39,729 bases of DNA from an uncultured Pseudomonadota bacterium (GCA_937864035.1 CALMIO010000013.1:1-39729); one strand, 5' to 3'. Shown: positions 25,378 through 33,313, numbered from the stretch's first letter. Numbers and translations: made by a program. Notes: generated by a model not told the origin, from the sequence alone.

Positions 25378-26295
25378 ATGATCAAGCAAAAGTCTCATCA
25401 CCAGACCATAACTTGTTTAATCGGAGATCCTGTTGAACATAGCGTCTCCGACGTTATGTTTTGCCGGTTTGCCGAGCTAACTGGAATCAAAAATTATAGC
25501 CACCTTAAATTTAGGGTAGCCAAAACCAATCCAACAAATTTGGGTAATGCCTTGAGAGCAATACCTATTCTCGGCATCTCTGGAGCCAACATCACTTTGC
25601 CGTACAAAGAATTAGCGATGCAATATTTTGATTCGATAGACAGAACGGCGCAATTTGTCGGAGCTATAAACACACTTGTAAATAGAAATGGAAAACTCGT
25701 CGGATATAACTCTGATTGCATAGGAGCAGTTGCCGCAATAAAGAAAAAACTCCGCGCGATAAAGAGTAGCAACAAAATAGTAATTTTTGGCGCTGGTGGC
25801 GCCAGTCGAGCAATTATTGGAGGTCTTCCCAAGGTATCACAAATAGTTTTACTAATAAGACCCACTGACTCTAAACGAGTAGAGAAACTTAAAAAACATT
25901 TTAAAAAATATCACCAAAAAATTGAAGACAAACTTCTAACTGATCAAAATATCATTTCTGCGATTAAAGACGCTGACTTTGTTATAAACGCAACTCCCGT
26001 TGGTATGTATCCCAATATCAATAATTCTCTTATTACTAAAAATCACCTAGAAAAAATTGGAAAATCTAAAGTTAAAACTATTGCCTTTTTTGACGTTGTT
26101 TTTAATCCATTTGAAACAGAATTTCTTAAATTGGCAAAACAATACGGCGCGCAAACTTGTCCCGGAATTTATATGATGATTTATCAAGGTATTCAGGCTT
26201 TTAAGCTGTGGACTGGTAGGAGAGTGAAAGATGAAAATGTTGAAGCAATAGTGAATTTATTAAAGAAGGCGATCAAATTTAGATATGAAAAATAA
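25378..26295 (+). CDS. shikimate/quinate dehydrogenase-like oxidoreductase (AroE family)
   Basis: AroE-family enzymes interconvert shikimate or quinate with the 3-dehydro compound using NAD(P). The 305-residue protein keeps catalytic Lys77 (NITLPYKE) and Asp113 (GYNSD). It also has the Rossmann GAGGASR (139-144 region), NATPVGM and the closing YQGIQAFKLWTG. The substrate Ser pair is HSVSD instead of the usual SxSP, so specificity may differ from housekeeping AroE. It overlaps the TIM-barrel gene by 11 bp and has no other shikimate genes nearby, which points to a specialised role. It starts 2 bp after the transposase remnant. Confidence 0.85.
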   Translation: MIKQKSHHQTITCLIGDPVEHSVSDVMFCRFAELTGIKNYSHLKFRVAKTNPTNLGNALRAIPILGISGANITLPYKELAMQYFDSIDRTAQFVGAINTLVNRNGKLVGYNSDCIGAVAAIKKKLRAIKSSNKIVIFGAGGASRAIIGGLPKVSQIVLLIRPTDSKRVEKLKKHFKKYHQKIEDKLLTDQNIISAIKDADFVINATPVGMYPNINNSLITKNHLEKIGKSKVKTIAFFDVVFNPFETEFLKLAKQYGAQTCPGIYMMIYQGIQAFKLWTGRRVKDENVEAIVNLLKKAIKFRYEK

Positions 26296-27133
26296 ACTAA
26301 AAATCACTACTATTAACGATGAAATAAGTGACGACCTTAATAATGTGATTGAGTTTCTAAAAAAATGTCACATAAAATATGTTGAACTAAGAACAATCAA
26401 AAAGAGAAACATTATTCATTATTCGTTATCAGAAGTAGAAAAAGTCCGTGAAAGTCTATTGAAAAACGGTATTTCAGTTTCGGCATTTGCTTCGCCGCTA
26501 TTTAAATGGTATCCACACAATAGCAATAATAATGGTGAATCCAATGAGAAAATTGATACGTTCGGATTTGACACCCAATTAGATGAAACAGCAAAAAGAA
26601 AATATATTAGCAAGGCTATCGCGGTTGCGAAAGCGCTCGGTACTCAAAATATTAGATTATTTTCCTCTCTTAGATCATCATCAGCAAAGTATTCTTTTGC
26701 GTCAGACCCTCTCTTTCATTTTGCTTTAAATGAAGCCAGGAAGTCAAATATAAGGTTTCTTTTGGAGAACGAACCACTTTGTTATATTCACAAAATGAGC
26801 GATATAAAAAAAATCGCTCGTAAATTTTCAAATCAAAATTTCGGTATTTGGTTTGATATAGCTAATTTTTACAAAATTAAAGAGCAAGTTTTTAAAAAAG
26901 ATTTAGAAGAGCTGAAAGATTTGATCGGCTACTTCCATCTTAAAAATTTTGATGAAGCTAAAAATTATACCCCATTAGGCGAAGGGATTATAAACTATAA
27001 ACACATTATTTCTAATATACGGAATATATTTAAAGATGTTGGTGTCTTTCTGTCAATAGAAACCCATGTTCACTCCGACCCTAAAGGAGCAACTGAAAAA
27101 TCGCTTCAAATCTTAAATAAGTTGCTATACTAA
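26285..27133 (+). CDS. xylose-isomerase-like TIM-barrel protein (sugar isomerase / dehydroshikimate dehydratase type)
   Basis: A 282-residue AP-endonuclease-2/xylose-isomerase-like barrel. Metal ligands expected for the fold are visible as Glu161 or 163 (LLENEP), Asp191 (IWFDIANFY), His218 (YFHLKN) and Glu259 (SIETHVH), with the GEGIINY loop after the seventh strand. The family includes sugar-phosphate isomerases, epimerases and 3-dehydroshikimate dehydratases of the AsbF/QuiC type. Translational coupling to an AroE-like gene makes a dehydroshikimate-type substrate plausible, but a sugar or inositol substrate is equally possible. The codons are strongly AT-rich. Confidence 0.75.
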   Translation: MKNKLKITTINDEISDDLNNVIEFLKKCHIKYVELRTIKKRNIIHYSLSEVEKVRESLLKNGISVSAFASPLFKWYPHNSNNNGESNEKIDTFGFDTQLDETAKRKYISKAIAVAKALGTQNIRLFSSLRSSSAKYSFASDPLFHFALNEARKSNIRFLLENEPLCYIHKMSDIKKIARKFSNQNFGIWFDIANFYKIKEQVFKKDLEELKDLIGYFHLKNFDEAKNYTPLGEGIINYKHIISNIRNIFKDVGVFLSIETHVHSDPKGATEKSLQILNKLLY

Positions 27134-27586
27134 TTATCAAAATTATTGAGCAGACATGATTCAAAAATACCATTAAGCGATATTTTAGAAATCTTTTAGC
27201 GAGAAATGATAAAGAAGATTATTTGATATAATCTTCGATCAAACAAACTGAAGAGACGATTTTTTTATTTTTGGTAAAATACCCGAGCGCTTCAACCAAC
27301 CGAGTTTCTAGTTTATCTTGGCTACCGCGCAGCATGCAAAGCAATAATTTTAAAAAACGATATAAGACAAAAGACGATCAGATATTTGGTGCCGGTTGGA
27401 AATAAATAGTTGAGAAGCGCGATTCGACGCGTTACGCAGATATCTCTTCGACCAAACGTCCAACAACTAAGTAGATTTATATCGCTATCCGCGGCTGACT
27501 CTTACAATAATTATTAAAGAATTTGTCAAAAATGCCTCGCAATCGCATGCAACGCAGGTGAGGAAGAAATTGACGCTCAGCGAAAG
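27134..27586. other. intergenic stretch with decayed sequence between convergent genes
   Basis: This 453-bp gap has no intact gene. On the minus strand a frame from about 27340 to the TAA at 27219-27221 reads as a plausible protein end (MLRGSQDKLETRLVEALG then ALGYFTKNKKIVSSV), and upstream codons in the same frame are open apart from a stop near 27390. This may be the tail of a dead gene I do not recognise. A perfect hairpin lies at 27214-27236. Confidence 0.3.
27214..27236. terminator. perfect 9-bp hairpin between convergent operons
   Basis: GAAGATTAT and ATAATCTTC are exact reverse complements with a 5-nt loop (TTGAT). The hairpin lies about 80 bp after the TIM-barrel stop. A T-run follows only about 20 bp later, so it may be a weak terminator or a leftover of decayed DNA. 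Confidence 0.35.
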
Positions 27587-28417
27587 TTATAAGGAGCCTT
27601 TCATTTTCTTAGCTAGGTCATTTTTCAACTGTTCAGTGGCAAGAAGATCGGCAAGCTTTCCTTGCCCGGCTGGATAGCTCAGTCCTTGGATAAGGACAAC
27701 TGGCAATCCCGCATTGCTCTGTCCCATAAGAAGTGATCCTGCCGCGGCGATCTCGTCGGCGAAAGAAATGTTAACATTCCTTTTTTTACCGTAAAGATCA
27801 GTTTCATTGACAGTTCCTTTGAGAACGGCAGGCAACCCGGCCACGCCAATTGCTAGTCCGACCGAACCGACCCGATACTTGATGCCAAGAGAATCGTTGA
27901 TGATAATGCCAATTTGCTTTCCTGTTGCTTGTGAGATCGTGTCTCTAATTCTTTGCGCGCTTTCGTCGGGATTGAGAGGCAACAAACTCACTTTGTCATC
28001 TTCGGGTTTTCCGGTGTTTGCTCGGTCAATTCCGGCGCTCGTGCAGATGAAGCCAAGTCTGTGCAGAGTTTCTACGATGCCAAGCTCTGCGTTAATAATC
28101 TGCGACTCTTGCATCATCAGTTCGACAATTCGCGGATCCTTCCCACTGACGCGAGCGATCTCTTGCGCTGTTTCTGATGGCTGAACAAGAGACAGCGGCA
28201 TAAGACGTCCTTCTGCCTTTGAAACGATCTTTGAAGTAACGACTAATACATCTCCATTCTCTAATGTAATTTCGTTCTCTCTAGCGCATTTGAGAATGGT
28301 GGCTCCTAAATCATCGCCCTCATTGATAAGAGGAATATTGGGAATCGCGGTGAGCTTGACAGAGTATTGAAGATTTATTGGTCCTTGATTTCTTTGCTGT
28401 TTGCCTGTTTGAAGCAT
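27587..28417 (-). CDS. CofE-like gamma-glutamyl ligase (coenzyme F420-0:L-glutamate ligase family)
   Basis: CofE adds glutamate to F420-0 using GTP. The 276-residue protein has the family blocks INEGDDL, GDVLVVTSKIVSKAEGR (55-71), GKDPRIVELMMQES, TSAGIDRAN (126-134), LLPLNPDESAQRIR, AIGVAGLPA and ADEIAAAGSLLMGQ. The metal-binding loop usually written SDTFGRPWR is here NDSLGIKYR (174-182), a changed but recognisable site. No other F420 genes (cofC, cofD, fbiC types) are present, so the natural substrate is probably different. It overlaps the glycosyltransferase gene upstream by 43 bp, implying coupled translation. Confidence 0.85.
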   Translation of the reverse strand: MLQTGKQQRNQGPINLQYSVKLTAIPNIPLINEGDDLGATILKCARENEITLENGDVLVVTSKIVSKAEGRLMPLSLVQPSETAQEIARVSGKDPRIVELMMQESQIINAELGIVETLHRLGFICTSAGIDRANTGKPEDDKVSLLPLNPDESAQRIRDTISQATGKQIGIIINDSLGIKYRVGSVGLAIGVAGLPAVLKGTVNETDLYGKKRNVNISFADEIAAAGSLLMGQSNAGLPVVLIQGLSYPAGQGKLADLLATEQLKNDLAKKMKGSL

Positions 28418-29628
28418 ACTATATTTCTAAAATAATTCTTTTTTTTATTGAGGTCAACAATCGATAGATGGGCAGTAAAAAGACTTTGTAGTTTTTCTGC
28501 CTGCCTAAAAATAAGTTTATCTATATGATTTTTATTGGTTATTTCATTAAGTTCCTCAAAATATTTCAACGTACGTAAAAAGAAAAACGGTGAGATCGTA
28601 AAAACTATATCGACAACGGTTTTCTCCTTTATTTTATTGTTATGAATGTATTTTAAAACATGAAATAGAATTTTCACCCATTCATTTTCGGAAATCAATA
28701 ACTTTGAATTTTTTATTCTTATCGTCTCTGATACATCTAGACCTAAATAATCTGCTAGCTTTTTCTTAGATACTTTTTGCAATTTTTGAATCGAATATTG
28801 TTTTAGACTTCGAATTTTGGTTAATTCTGGTTTGCGAATAAAGGAATCTATCCTTACTTGATGTTTTGCTGTATTGTCAAGCTTTGAAGTTCCGTCTTTG
28901 TTTTTATATTTTGATAAAACAAAGAGCATAGTCGATGCGACCTGTTGAAACATAAGAACAATCTTGTTGAAACTAGGCTTATGAACTTTTCTTCCCAAAT
29001 ATTGTTCCTTCAATCTGAAATTTCCACCTAACGCATGAAGAGTTAGAAAAATATCAATGCCGTATAAAAATGAATCTCTATTCTTTTTTTGTTTTAATAC
29101 GTAATTAATAAAATTATGATTAAAAGCAAAATCACCACCAATAGGTTGATTTACCTTTAGCCCAAACCATGCGTATAATATAGGTAAACAAAAATGATTG
29201 GTCGTATTCCCTTCATATCGGTTGCGGGTATAAATTGGGCTTACAAAATCAGCTTTACCTTTAACAAGAGGATCAAGTAACTCTTTAGACCATTTCTCTG
29301 TAATAGTTGTTATATCTGCATCTATCGTAGCAACATATCTGGCATTAAGCTTTTTACTAAGCTCTAGCAAAGCAAATATATTCGCTCCCTTGCCGCGTCT
29401 ATTGACAGAGATGGTTACCTTCTCTGTCTTTGTTCTGGTGTTAGAAAAAACATATCTTGTTTCATCATGGCTTTTACTATCCACATTAACAATAAGGGCT
29501 TTGTGTCTTGGAAAATACTTAACCAGACCCCTATCGATTTTGGATACCGTATTAGATATTGAATCAGCTTCGTTGTATGTAGGTATCCCCACAATAATGT
29601 CATACCTTTTACTTGTTATTTGTGGCAT
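28375..29628 (-). CDS. GT-A glycosyltransferase resembling glucosyl-3-phosphoglycerate synthase (GT81-like)
   Basis: A 417-residue inverting or retaining GT-A enzyme. The nucleotide-sugar site is IIVGIPTYNEADS, the DxD is DAD (103-105), and NRRGKGANIFALLEL precedes it. The segment QPIGGDFAF (161-169), then YGIDIFLTLHALGG and GRKVHKPS, resembles the QPLGGEYA / RVH pattern of GpgS-type enzymes that glycosylate 3-phosphoglycerate. A C-terminal helical region of about 180 residues is not recognised. ATG at 29628 is preferred over TTG at 29673. The family assignment is moderate; the acceptor is unknown. Confidence 0.7.
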   Translation of the reverse strand: MPQITSKRYDIIVGIPTYNEADSISNTVSKIDRGLVKYFPRHKALIVNVDSKSHDETRYVFSNTRTKTEKVTISVNRRGKGANIFALLELSKKLNARYVATIDADITTITEKWSKELLDPLVKGKADFVSPIYTRNRYEGNTTNHFCLPILYAWFGLKVNQPIGGDFAFNHNFINYVLKQKKNRDSFLYGIDIFLTLHALGGNFRLKEQYLGRKVHKPSFNKIVLMFQQVASTMLFVLSKYKNKDGTSKLDNTAKHQVRIDSFIRKPELTKIRSLKQYSIQKLQKVSKKKLADYLGLDVSETIRIKNSKLLISENEWVKILFHVLKYIHNNKIKEKTVVDIVFTISPFFFLRTLKYFEELNEITNKNHIDKLIFRQAEKLQSLFTAHLSIVDLNKKKNYFRNIVCFKQANSKEIKDQ

Positions 29629-29755
29629 AGATTTTTTGTTTGATTTTACCAAGCTACTAAAACGTACTGGCAAATTTAACGAAATACTTAATTCACCTAG
29701 CAGACCAAATTTCTACCAGTTTGAATAAAAAAGAAGTAAGCTATTAGTCCATAAA

Positions 29756-29834
29756 AATCAAGCTAGTTCTTTTAAATTATTGCCAAAACATCTCACCGCG
29801 AAAGCCACAGGTGTTTTTTAGCTTAAGCCTCTAT
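29756..29834 (-). promoter_or_regulatory. 79-nt repeated leader element, copy A (upstream of GT81-like gene)
   Basis: It is 76/79 identical to 32309-32387. On the minus strand it lies 128-206 nt before the ATG of the glycosyltransferase gene and about 15 nt downstream of a TATAAT box. The RNA can fold as one long hairpin: GCUAAAAAACA pairs with UGUUUUGGC around an inner stem CACC(U)GUG/CGCGGUG with loop GCUUU. One of the three differences between copies (29820) keeps the pairing as a G-U wobble. It could be a riboswitch or other cis-acting RNA; no known class was recognised. Confidence 0.55.
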
Positions 29835-29848
29835 AATGTCTTTTAGGT

Positions 29849-29854
29849 ATTATA
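29849..29854 (-). promoter_or_regulatory. candidate -10 box for the GT-cofE transcript
   Basis: A perfect TATAAT on the minus strand (29854-29849) with a weak -35 (about 29872-29878). Transcription would start near 29842, placing leader copy A at the very 5' end of the RNA. Confidence 0.4.
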
Positions 29855-29957
29855 TTCTAATGATGGATTTTTAACTAACTTGCTGAGATTAACTGCAGGA
29901 ATAGAATAAATTCACACCAAATATTTTTTTCTATTTCTTTTAACGTTTTATATTGAA

Positions 29958-30923
29958 TCATAGATTGCTAGTAATAAAATTACAAATATCCACAAGTTCG
30001 CCAGCAATATATTTGTAATTTTTATTATCAATTATCCAATCGATCAGTTTGATCCGCTTTGCGAAAGCTTCTCTTGTATCAAAAGATGGGATATAATCGC
30101 CAAATCTTAAATCTTTTCCAATCAAAGGAATGATAGCCGAACCTCTGATATACTCAGAAAAGATTTGATATAAATAGACTCGACTAAACAGCCTTTCAAC
30201 TTCTTTAACAATAAAGCGATATTCGGAAGGATAAAGATGGACATAATAAACCGCCTGAATCGGTACTACTGACTTTTCAGTTATAACTTGAATTTCCTGC
30301 GGTCTTACAATAGCGATTCTTGTCCATTCATCATTACTGCTGGGCAGAAAAAATTTTTCTAAATCCTTATTATAGTATTTAATTGTTGTTGCTCTTATTC
30401 TAAAAACTTTTGTTCCCCCATACAGATAACCGATGTTATTTTGCGAGCTGATTAAAACAAGATCATTTCCTATTAAAGAATAACCATACTTTCTACATAG
30501 TTCTAAAGTTATGGATGTTTTCCCGGAGCCCTGTTTACCGAGTATAAGAACTCCCTTCCCGTTTTTGGACACAGCTGCAGCATGAATAGTCGTTTTACCT
30601 TTTTTAGATCTTTGTCCTTCCAGAATATAGTGGATAAAGTACGGAATAGTATGAGATTCCAAAAACTCTTCAAATGCACCGGAAATAAAGAAGCTGTCAT
30701 TTTCGCCTATTTTAATTTCTTGTTTTTTGTCGAAACAACAGTCCAATCTTGGCAATTGGTTGCCTGCTTTTTTTTCAACTCTCCATTCTGGAATAAAAGG
30801 AGCAAAATCTCCTTCTAGTAAATGAATAATGCGATTACTTTCGCTATAAACATTCACACCTTCTTCTTTCATATAGACAGAACACTGAAATTTTGATTCT
30901 CTATTTTTCATAACGCAATTCAT
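29958..30923 (-). CDS. HPr-kinase-like P-loop protein
   Basis: A 321-residue protein whose middle matches the catalytic domain of HPr kinase/phosphorylase. IHAAAVSKNGKGVLILGK leads into Walker A GKQGSGKT (129-136), and GYSLIGNDLVLI (148-158) replaces the usual G-x-LVADD motif with a single Asp154. The N-terminal 100 residues and the C-terminus are not recognised, and the HPr-binding features cannot be confirmed. Relatives outside sugar regulation include small-molecule kinases such as SerK and HprK-related kinases in unexplored clusters. The gene overlaps the AdoMet synthetase gene by 23 bp (ATG at 30911 is an alternative), so the two are coupled. Confidence 0.75.
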   Translation of the reverse strand: MNCVMKNRESKFQCSVYMKEEGVNVYSESNRIIHLLEGDFAPFIPEWRVEKKAGNQLPRLDCCFDKKQEIKIGENDSFFISGAFEEFLESHTIPYFIHYILEGQRSKKGKTTIHAAAVSKNGKGVLILGKQGSGKTSITLELCRKYGYSLIGNDLVLISSQNNIGYLYGGTKVFRIRATTIKYYNKDLEKFFLPSSNDEWTRIAIVRPQEIQVITEKSVVPIQAVYYVHLYPSEYRFIVKEVERLFSRVYLYQIFSEYIRGSAIIPLIGKDLRFGDYIPSFDTREAFAKRIKLIDWIIDNKNYKYIAGELVDICNFITSNL

Positions 30924-32139
30924 TTACAGGCAAAAATTCGCCGTCATTTACAATACGGGTTGTCCAACTTCTTTCTTCCAACTGGCTAGTGATAATCTCT
31001 CCCAGTAATTTTTTGTCAACTCTTTTTGATACTTCAATAACAATGTTATGGGGCAAATAGAGTGAATCACCATTTCGAGTGGTAACAATGACAGTCGCTT
31101 CGCAATCGAAACGAGTTCCTATTTGTCGCGCGATTTCTTTACAAATGAGAGCATATATCTTCCCAACATGATAAACAGGATTTTTCCCATAAATCGACTC
31201 AACGGTTGATGGTCGCAAAGAAGAAATCAACCCTCGGCATCTATTCCCTCTGCCGCTGATTCCTTCTTCTCCATAATCAAGCGCAGAACCAATAACAGTA
31301 AGATAGCGTCCACGTCCGTTGTCTTTTTCGCTTCTAATTTTCTGATCTTGGGTATTAACTTGAATGGCTATGTTGAGCAGGTTGTCAAATTTCTCTTTTA
31401 GATATTTCCCTATGCTGTCTTCTACAAACACCTTGTGTTCAAAATATTCTTTTTGAGAGTGAATCTTATCAGCATGAAAAGGAACACAGAGAATAAGCTC
31501 AACAGTTTTCTCTCTGCGCAAAGCCATAATTTTTATATCACTACCGACAAAATCAAAACGCGGATATACTTCTGAGTCAAATTCATAAAAAAAACTTTCA
31601 CTCGCCAAGACTATTTGCTCAAGCGCCGAAAGAGGCCAAAAGCTGACTATTGTGGCTGTGTCATTGGCGTGTGGATTTTTGCGCTCTGGTAAATCATCAA
31701 TAGTCCTCGGATTAAACCAATAAGGAATCCTAGAACTTGAAGAAGTAAAAGTGTGAAATTCTAAATCACTATTAAAATTTAATCTAGAAAGAATCTTCCT
31801 AAAATAATTCTTTACTGCTGTAATTTGGATATTTTTGATATCAATTTCTTGATTACCAAAACTACGGCTCATTCTGCCAGCAAGCAATACTCGAAATGGC
31901 TTCAGTAGCTCACCGCGTCCATATTCAAGATCACACTGACCACCTAAAACTATCGCTTTATCAACATTATGGTGTAAGATTACACCAAAGTTTTTGAGGC
32001 AATACTTGGAATACGCAATAGAAATAGATTCAGCTATACCATCGGCTATTGTATCGGGATGACCAAGGCTTTTTCGCTCGACTATCTCTATCGGCTGTTG
32101 ATCAGAATTGATTGATTTTTCTTTTACATATAAGTTCAT
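30901..32139 (-). CDS. archaeal-type S-adenosylmethionine synthetase
   Basis: Makes AdoMet from methionine and ATP. The sequence belongs to the archaeal MAT family, not bacterial MetK: IEIVERKSLGHPDTIADGIAE near the N-terminus (His27, Asp29 from the ATG at 32139), HHNVDKAIVLGGQ, NDTATIVSFWPLS, and GRGNRCRGLISSLRP followed by GKNPVYHVGKIYALI. The length of 412 residues fits that family. A TTG at 32190 is open but adds 17 residues with no family match. It is first of a minus-strand pair with the HPr-kinase-like gene and is preceded by leader copy B. It suggests a dedicated AdoMet supply or lateral gain from archaea. Confidence 0.92.
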   Translation of the reverse strand: MNLYVKEKSINSDQQPIEIVERKSLGHPDTIADGIAESISIAYSKYCLKNFGVILHHNVDKAIVLGGQCDLEYGRGELLKPFRVLLAGRMSRSFGNQEIDIKNIQITAVKNYFRKILSRLNFNSDLEFHTFTSSSSRIPYWFNPRTIDDLPERKNPHANDTATIVSFWPLSALEQIVLASESFFYEFDSEVYPRFDFVGSDIKIMALRREKTVELILCVPFHADKIHSQKEYFEHKVFVEDSIGKYLKEKFDNLLNIAIQVNTQDQKIRSEKDNGRGRYLTVIGSALDYGEEGISGRGNRCRGLISSLRPSTVESIYGKNPVYHVGKIYALICKEIARQIGTRFDCEATVIVTTRNGDSLYLPHNIVIEVSKRVDKKLLGEIITSQLEERSWTTRIVNDGEFLPVNELRYEK

Positions 32140-32308
32140 AGCTTTGGCGATATAATTTTTCGATAAATTCAGGAATTTTTGCCAAAACAATTTATTTATT
32201 TCTTTCTTTCGTTTCTCAATAAAAATTGATTCATGTGTTCATAGTAGCGTAGTGTACCAAACTTTCATAGGCTTGAACGGGGCAATTTTAAAACATTTGG
32301 CTGATATG

Positions 32309-32387
32309 AATCAAGCTAGTTCTTTTAAATTATTGCCAAAACATCTCCCCGCGAAAGCCACAGGTGTTTTTTGGCTTAAGCCTCCAT
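32309..32387 (-). promoter_or_regulatory. 79-nt repeated leader element, copy B (upstream of AdoMet synthetase)
   Basis: The partner of 29756-29834, with differences only at the positions equivalent to 29795, 29820 and 29832. It lies 170-248 nt before the AdoMet synthetase ATG on the same strand. The fold is the same; here the outer stem begins GCC/GGC, while one inner A-U pair of copy A becomes A-G. It also contains the 10-bp palindrome GGCTTAAGCC. Lying before an AdoMet synthetase gene, an AdoMet- or methionine-sensing RNA is one possibility, but the sequence does not match the SAM riboswitch consensus patterns I know. Confidence 0.55.
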
Positions 32388-32480
32388 CTTAGAAAATTAA
32401 TTTTTTTTATTTTTTGAAATTGCTTATATTGAATCAGACTCTGACAACTTCTACTATCTTTTGTATATTCATAGATGATT

Positions 32481-33146
32481 TTAAAGGCAAGTTTTTTTCA
32501 ACGTTCGAGCGCCGAATAATTTAGTTTCTCGCTGAACGCGCAGTTCTTCTCGTGAAAAAGCAAGATAAAAATAACTTCGCGCAATTTCGGCGGCTAAACT
32601 GATGTGCGCATCGCGCAGGGTATAACCAGCCTGCTCAAGCAAAGCGTCTCGAGAGCGAAGATCGCTTCGCAACCTGCCAAAAAGATCAATCTCCCAAGAG
32701 GCATCAAAACCCGCGTTGTAAAGAGTTTGATATTGAAATCCGGCTGGCAATCCGCGCAGAGCCGCCAAGCTGGCAAGATTGCGATTATAGCCAACAGCGG
32801 CATTGACACGAGGAAGCATTGCAAAGATCGCCTCGTCCCTTAGATAACGCGCCTCTTCAACCCTGGCGACTGCGGCCGCAAGGGTGCGGTTATTTTCGAT
32901 TCCTCTCTCGATTAACTTTGTAAGGAGGGAATCAGCAAAAACATTCCACCAGCTAACAAGATCGTTTTCGCTTCCATTTCCCATCAAAACTTCGCTTACT
33001 TGGGGGGAAACAAGCTGTTGCTGATGAAAAGAATTTAATTTCTCTTTATAGGTGTTACTGACCGAGCACGCTGGCAAAAAAGCCCCCCCTGCCGCCAATA
33101 AGAAAAACAACAAAAAATGCCGATATGAATTATTTTTTAATCTCAA
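32481..33146 (-). pseudogene. truncated NodT/OprM efflux lipoprotein (5' copy)
   Basis: Codons 1-194 are identical to the intact gene at 22930-24393, including the TTG start and lipobox. The frame then continues for about ten codons as a diverged homologue (SREELRVQRET against LQEELRVQREN, mostly synonymous third-base changes) before an unrelated end and a stop at 221 residues. It lacks the second OEP repeat and most of the barrel and could not form a channel. Best read as a mosaic fragment left by recombination at the island edge. Confidence 0.85.
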
Positions 33147-33313
33147 AATTATTATAATTGATAACTAGATTGAAAAATGATTTTCCAAAACAAGCTTCGT
33201 TAAAAAGTTAAAAATAATAGAGTATTTAGCTCGCTCGAAAAAAAATTTTTAAAGACACTCTCTAAAGCAACTAATGAATCTTATCAAACCATTAATTAAT
33301 ACACTAGAGCGTT
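32563..33313. repeat. 751-bp perfect direct repeat, copy 2
   Basis: Identical to 23810-24560. On its right the homology carries on imperfectly to the stop codon of the Pro-rich peptide gene (33361-33363). This suggests the neighbourhood right of copy 2 is the ancestral one and that the island split it from the intact efflux gene. Confidence 0.95.

Larger units (their letters stand above)
24596..32562. mobile_element. genomic island bracketed by the direct repeats
   Basis: About 8.0 kb lies between the two repeat copies. It holds a decayed IS1595-type transposase at its left edge, six intact enzyme genes, decayed sequence at 27.1-27.6 kb, and two copies of a 79-nt leader. Its genes are visibly more AT-rich than the neighbouring housekeeping genes, and one (archaeal-type AdoMet synthetase) is foreign to most bacteria. 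No integrase is present. The likely route is recombination between efflux-gene copies or a circular intermediate; the exact ends are inferred. Confidence 0.6.

Noticed and set aside
27587..28417. Evidence of an F420 biosynthesis locus
   Set aside because: Only the ligase-like gene is present; the other F420 genes are absent from the window and the active-site loop is altered.
24596..32562. The island as a contaminating archaeal contig
   Set aside because: Only the AdoMet synthetase and, loosely, the CofE family have archaeal links; the flanks are continuous bacterial genes and the repeat ties the island to them.
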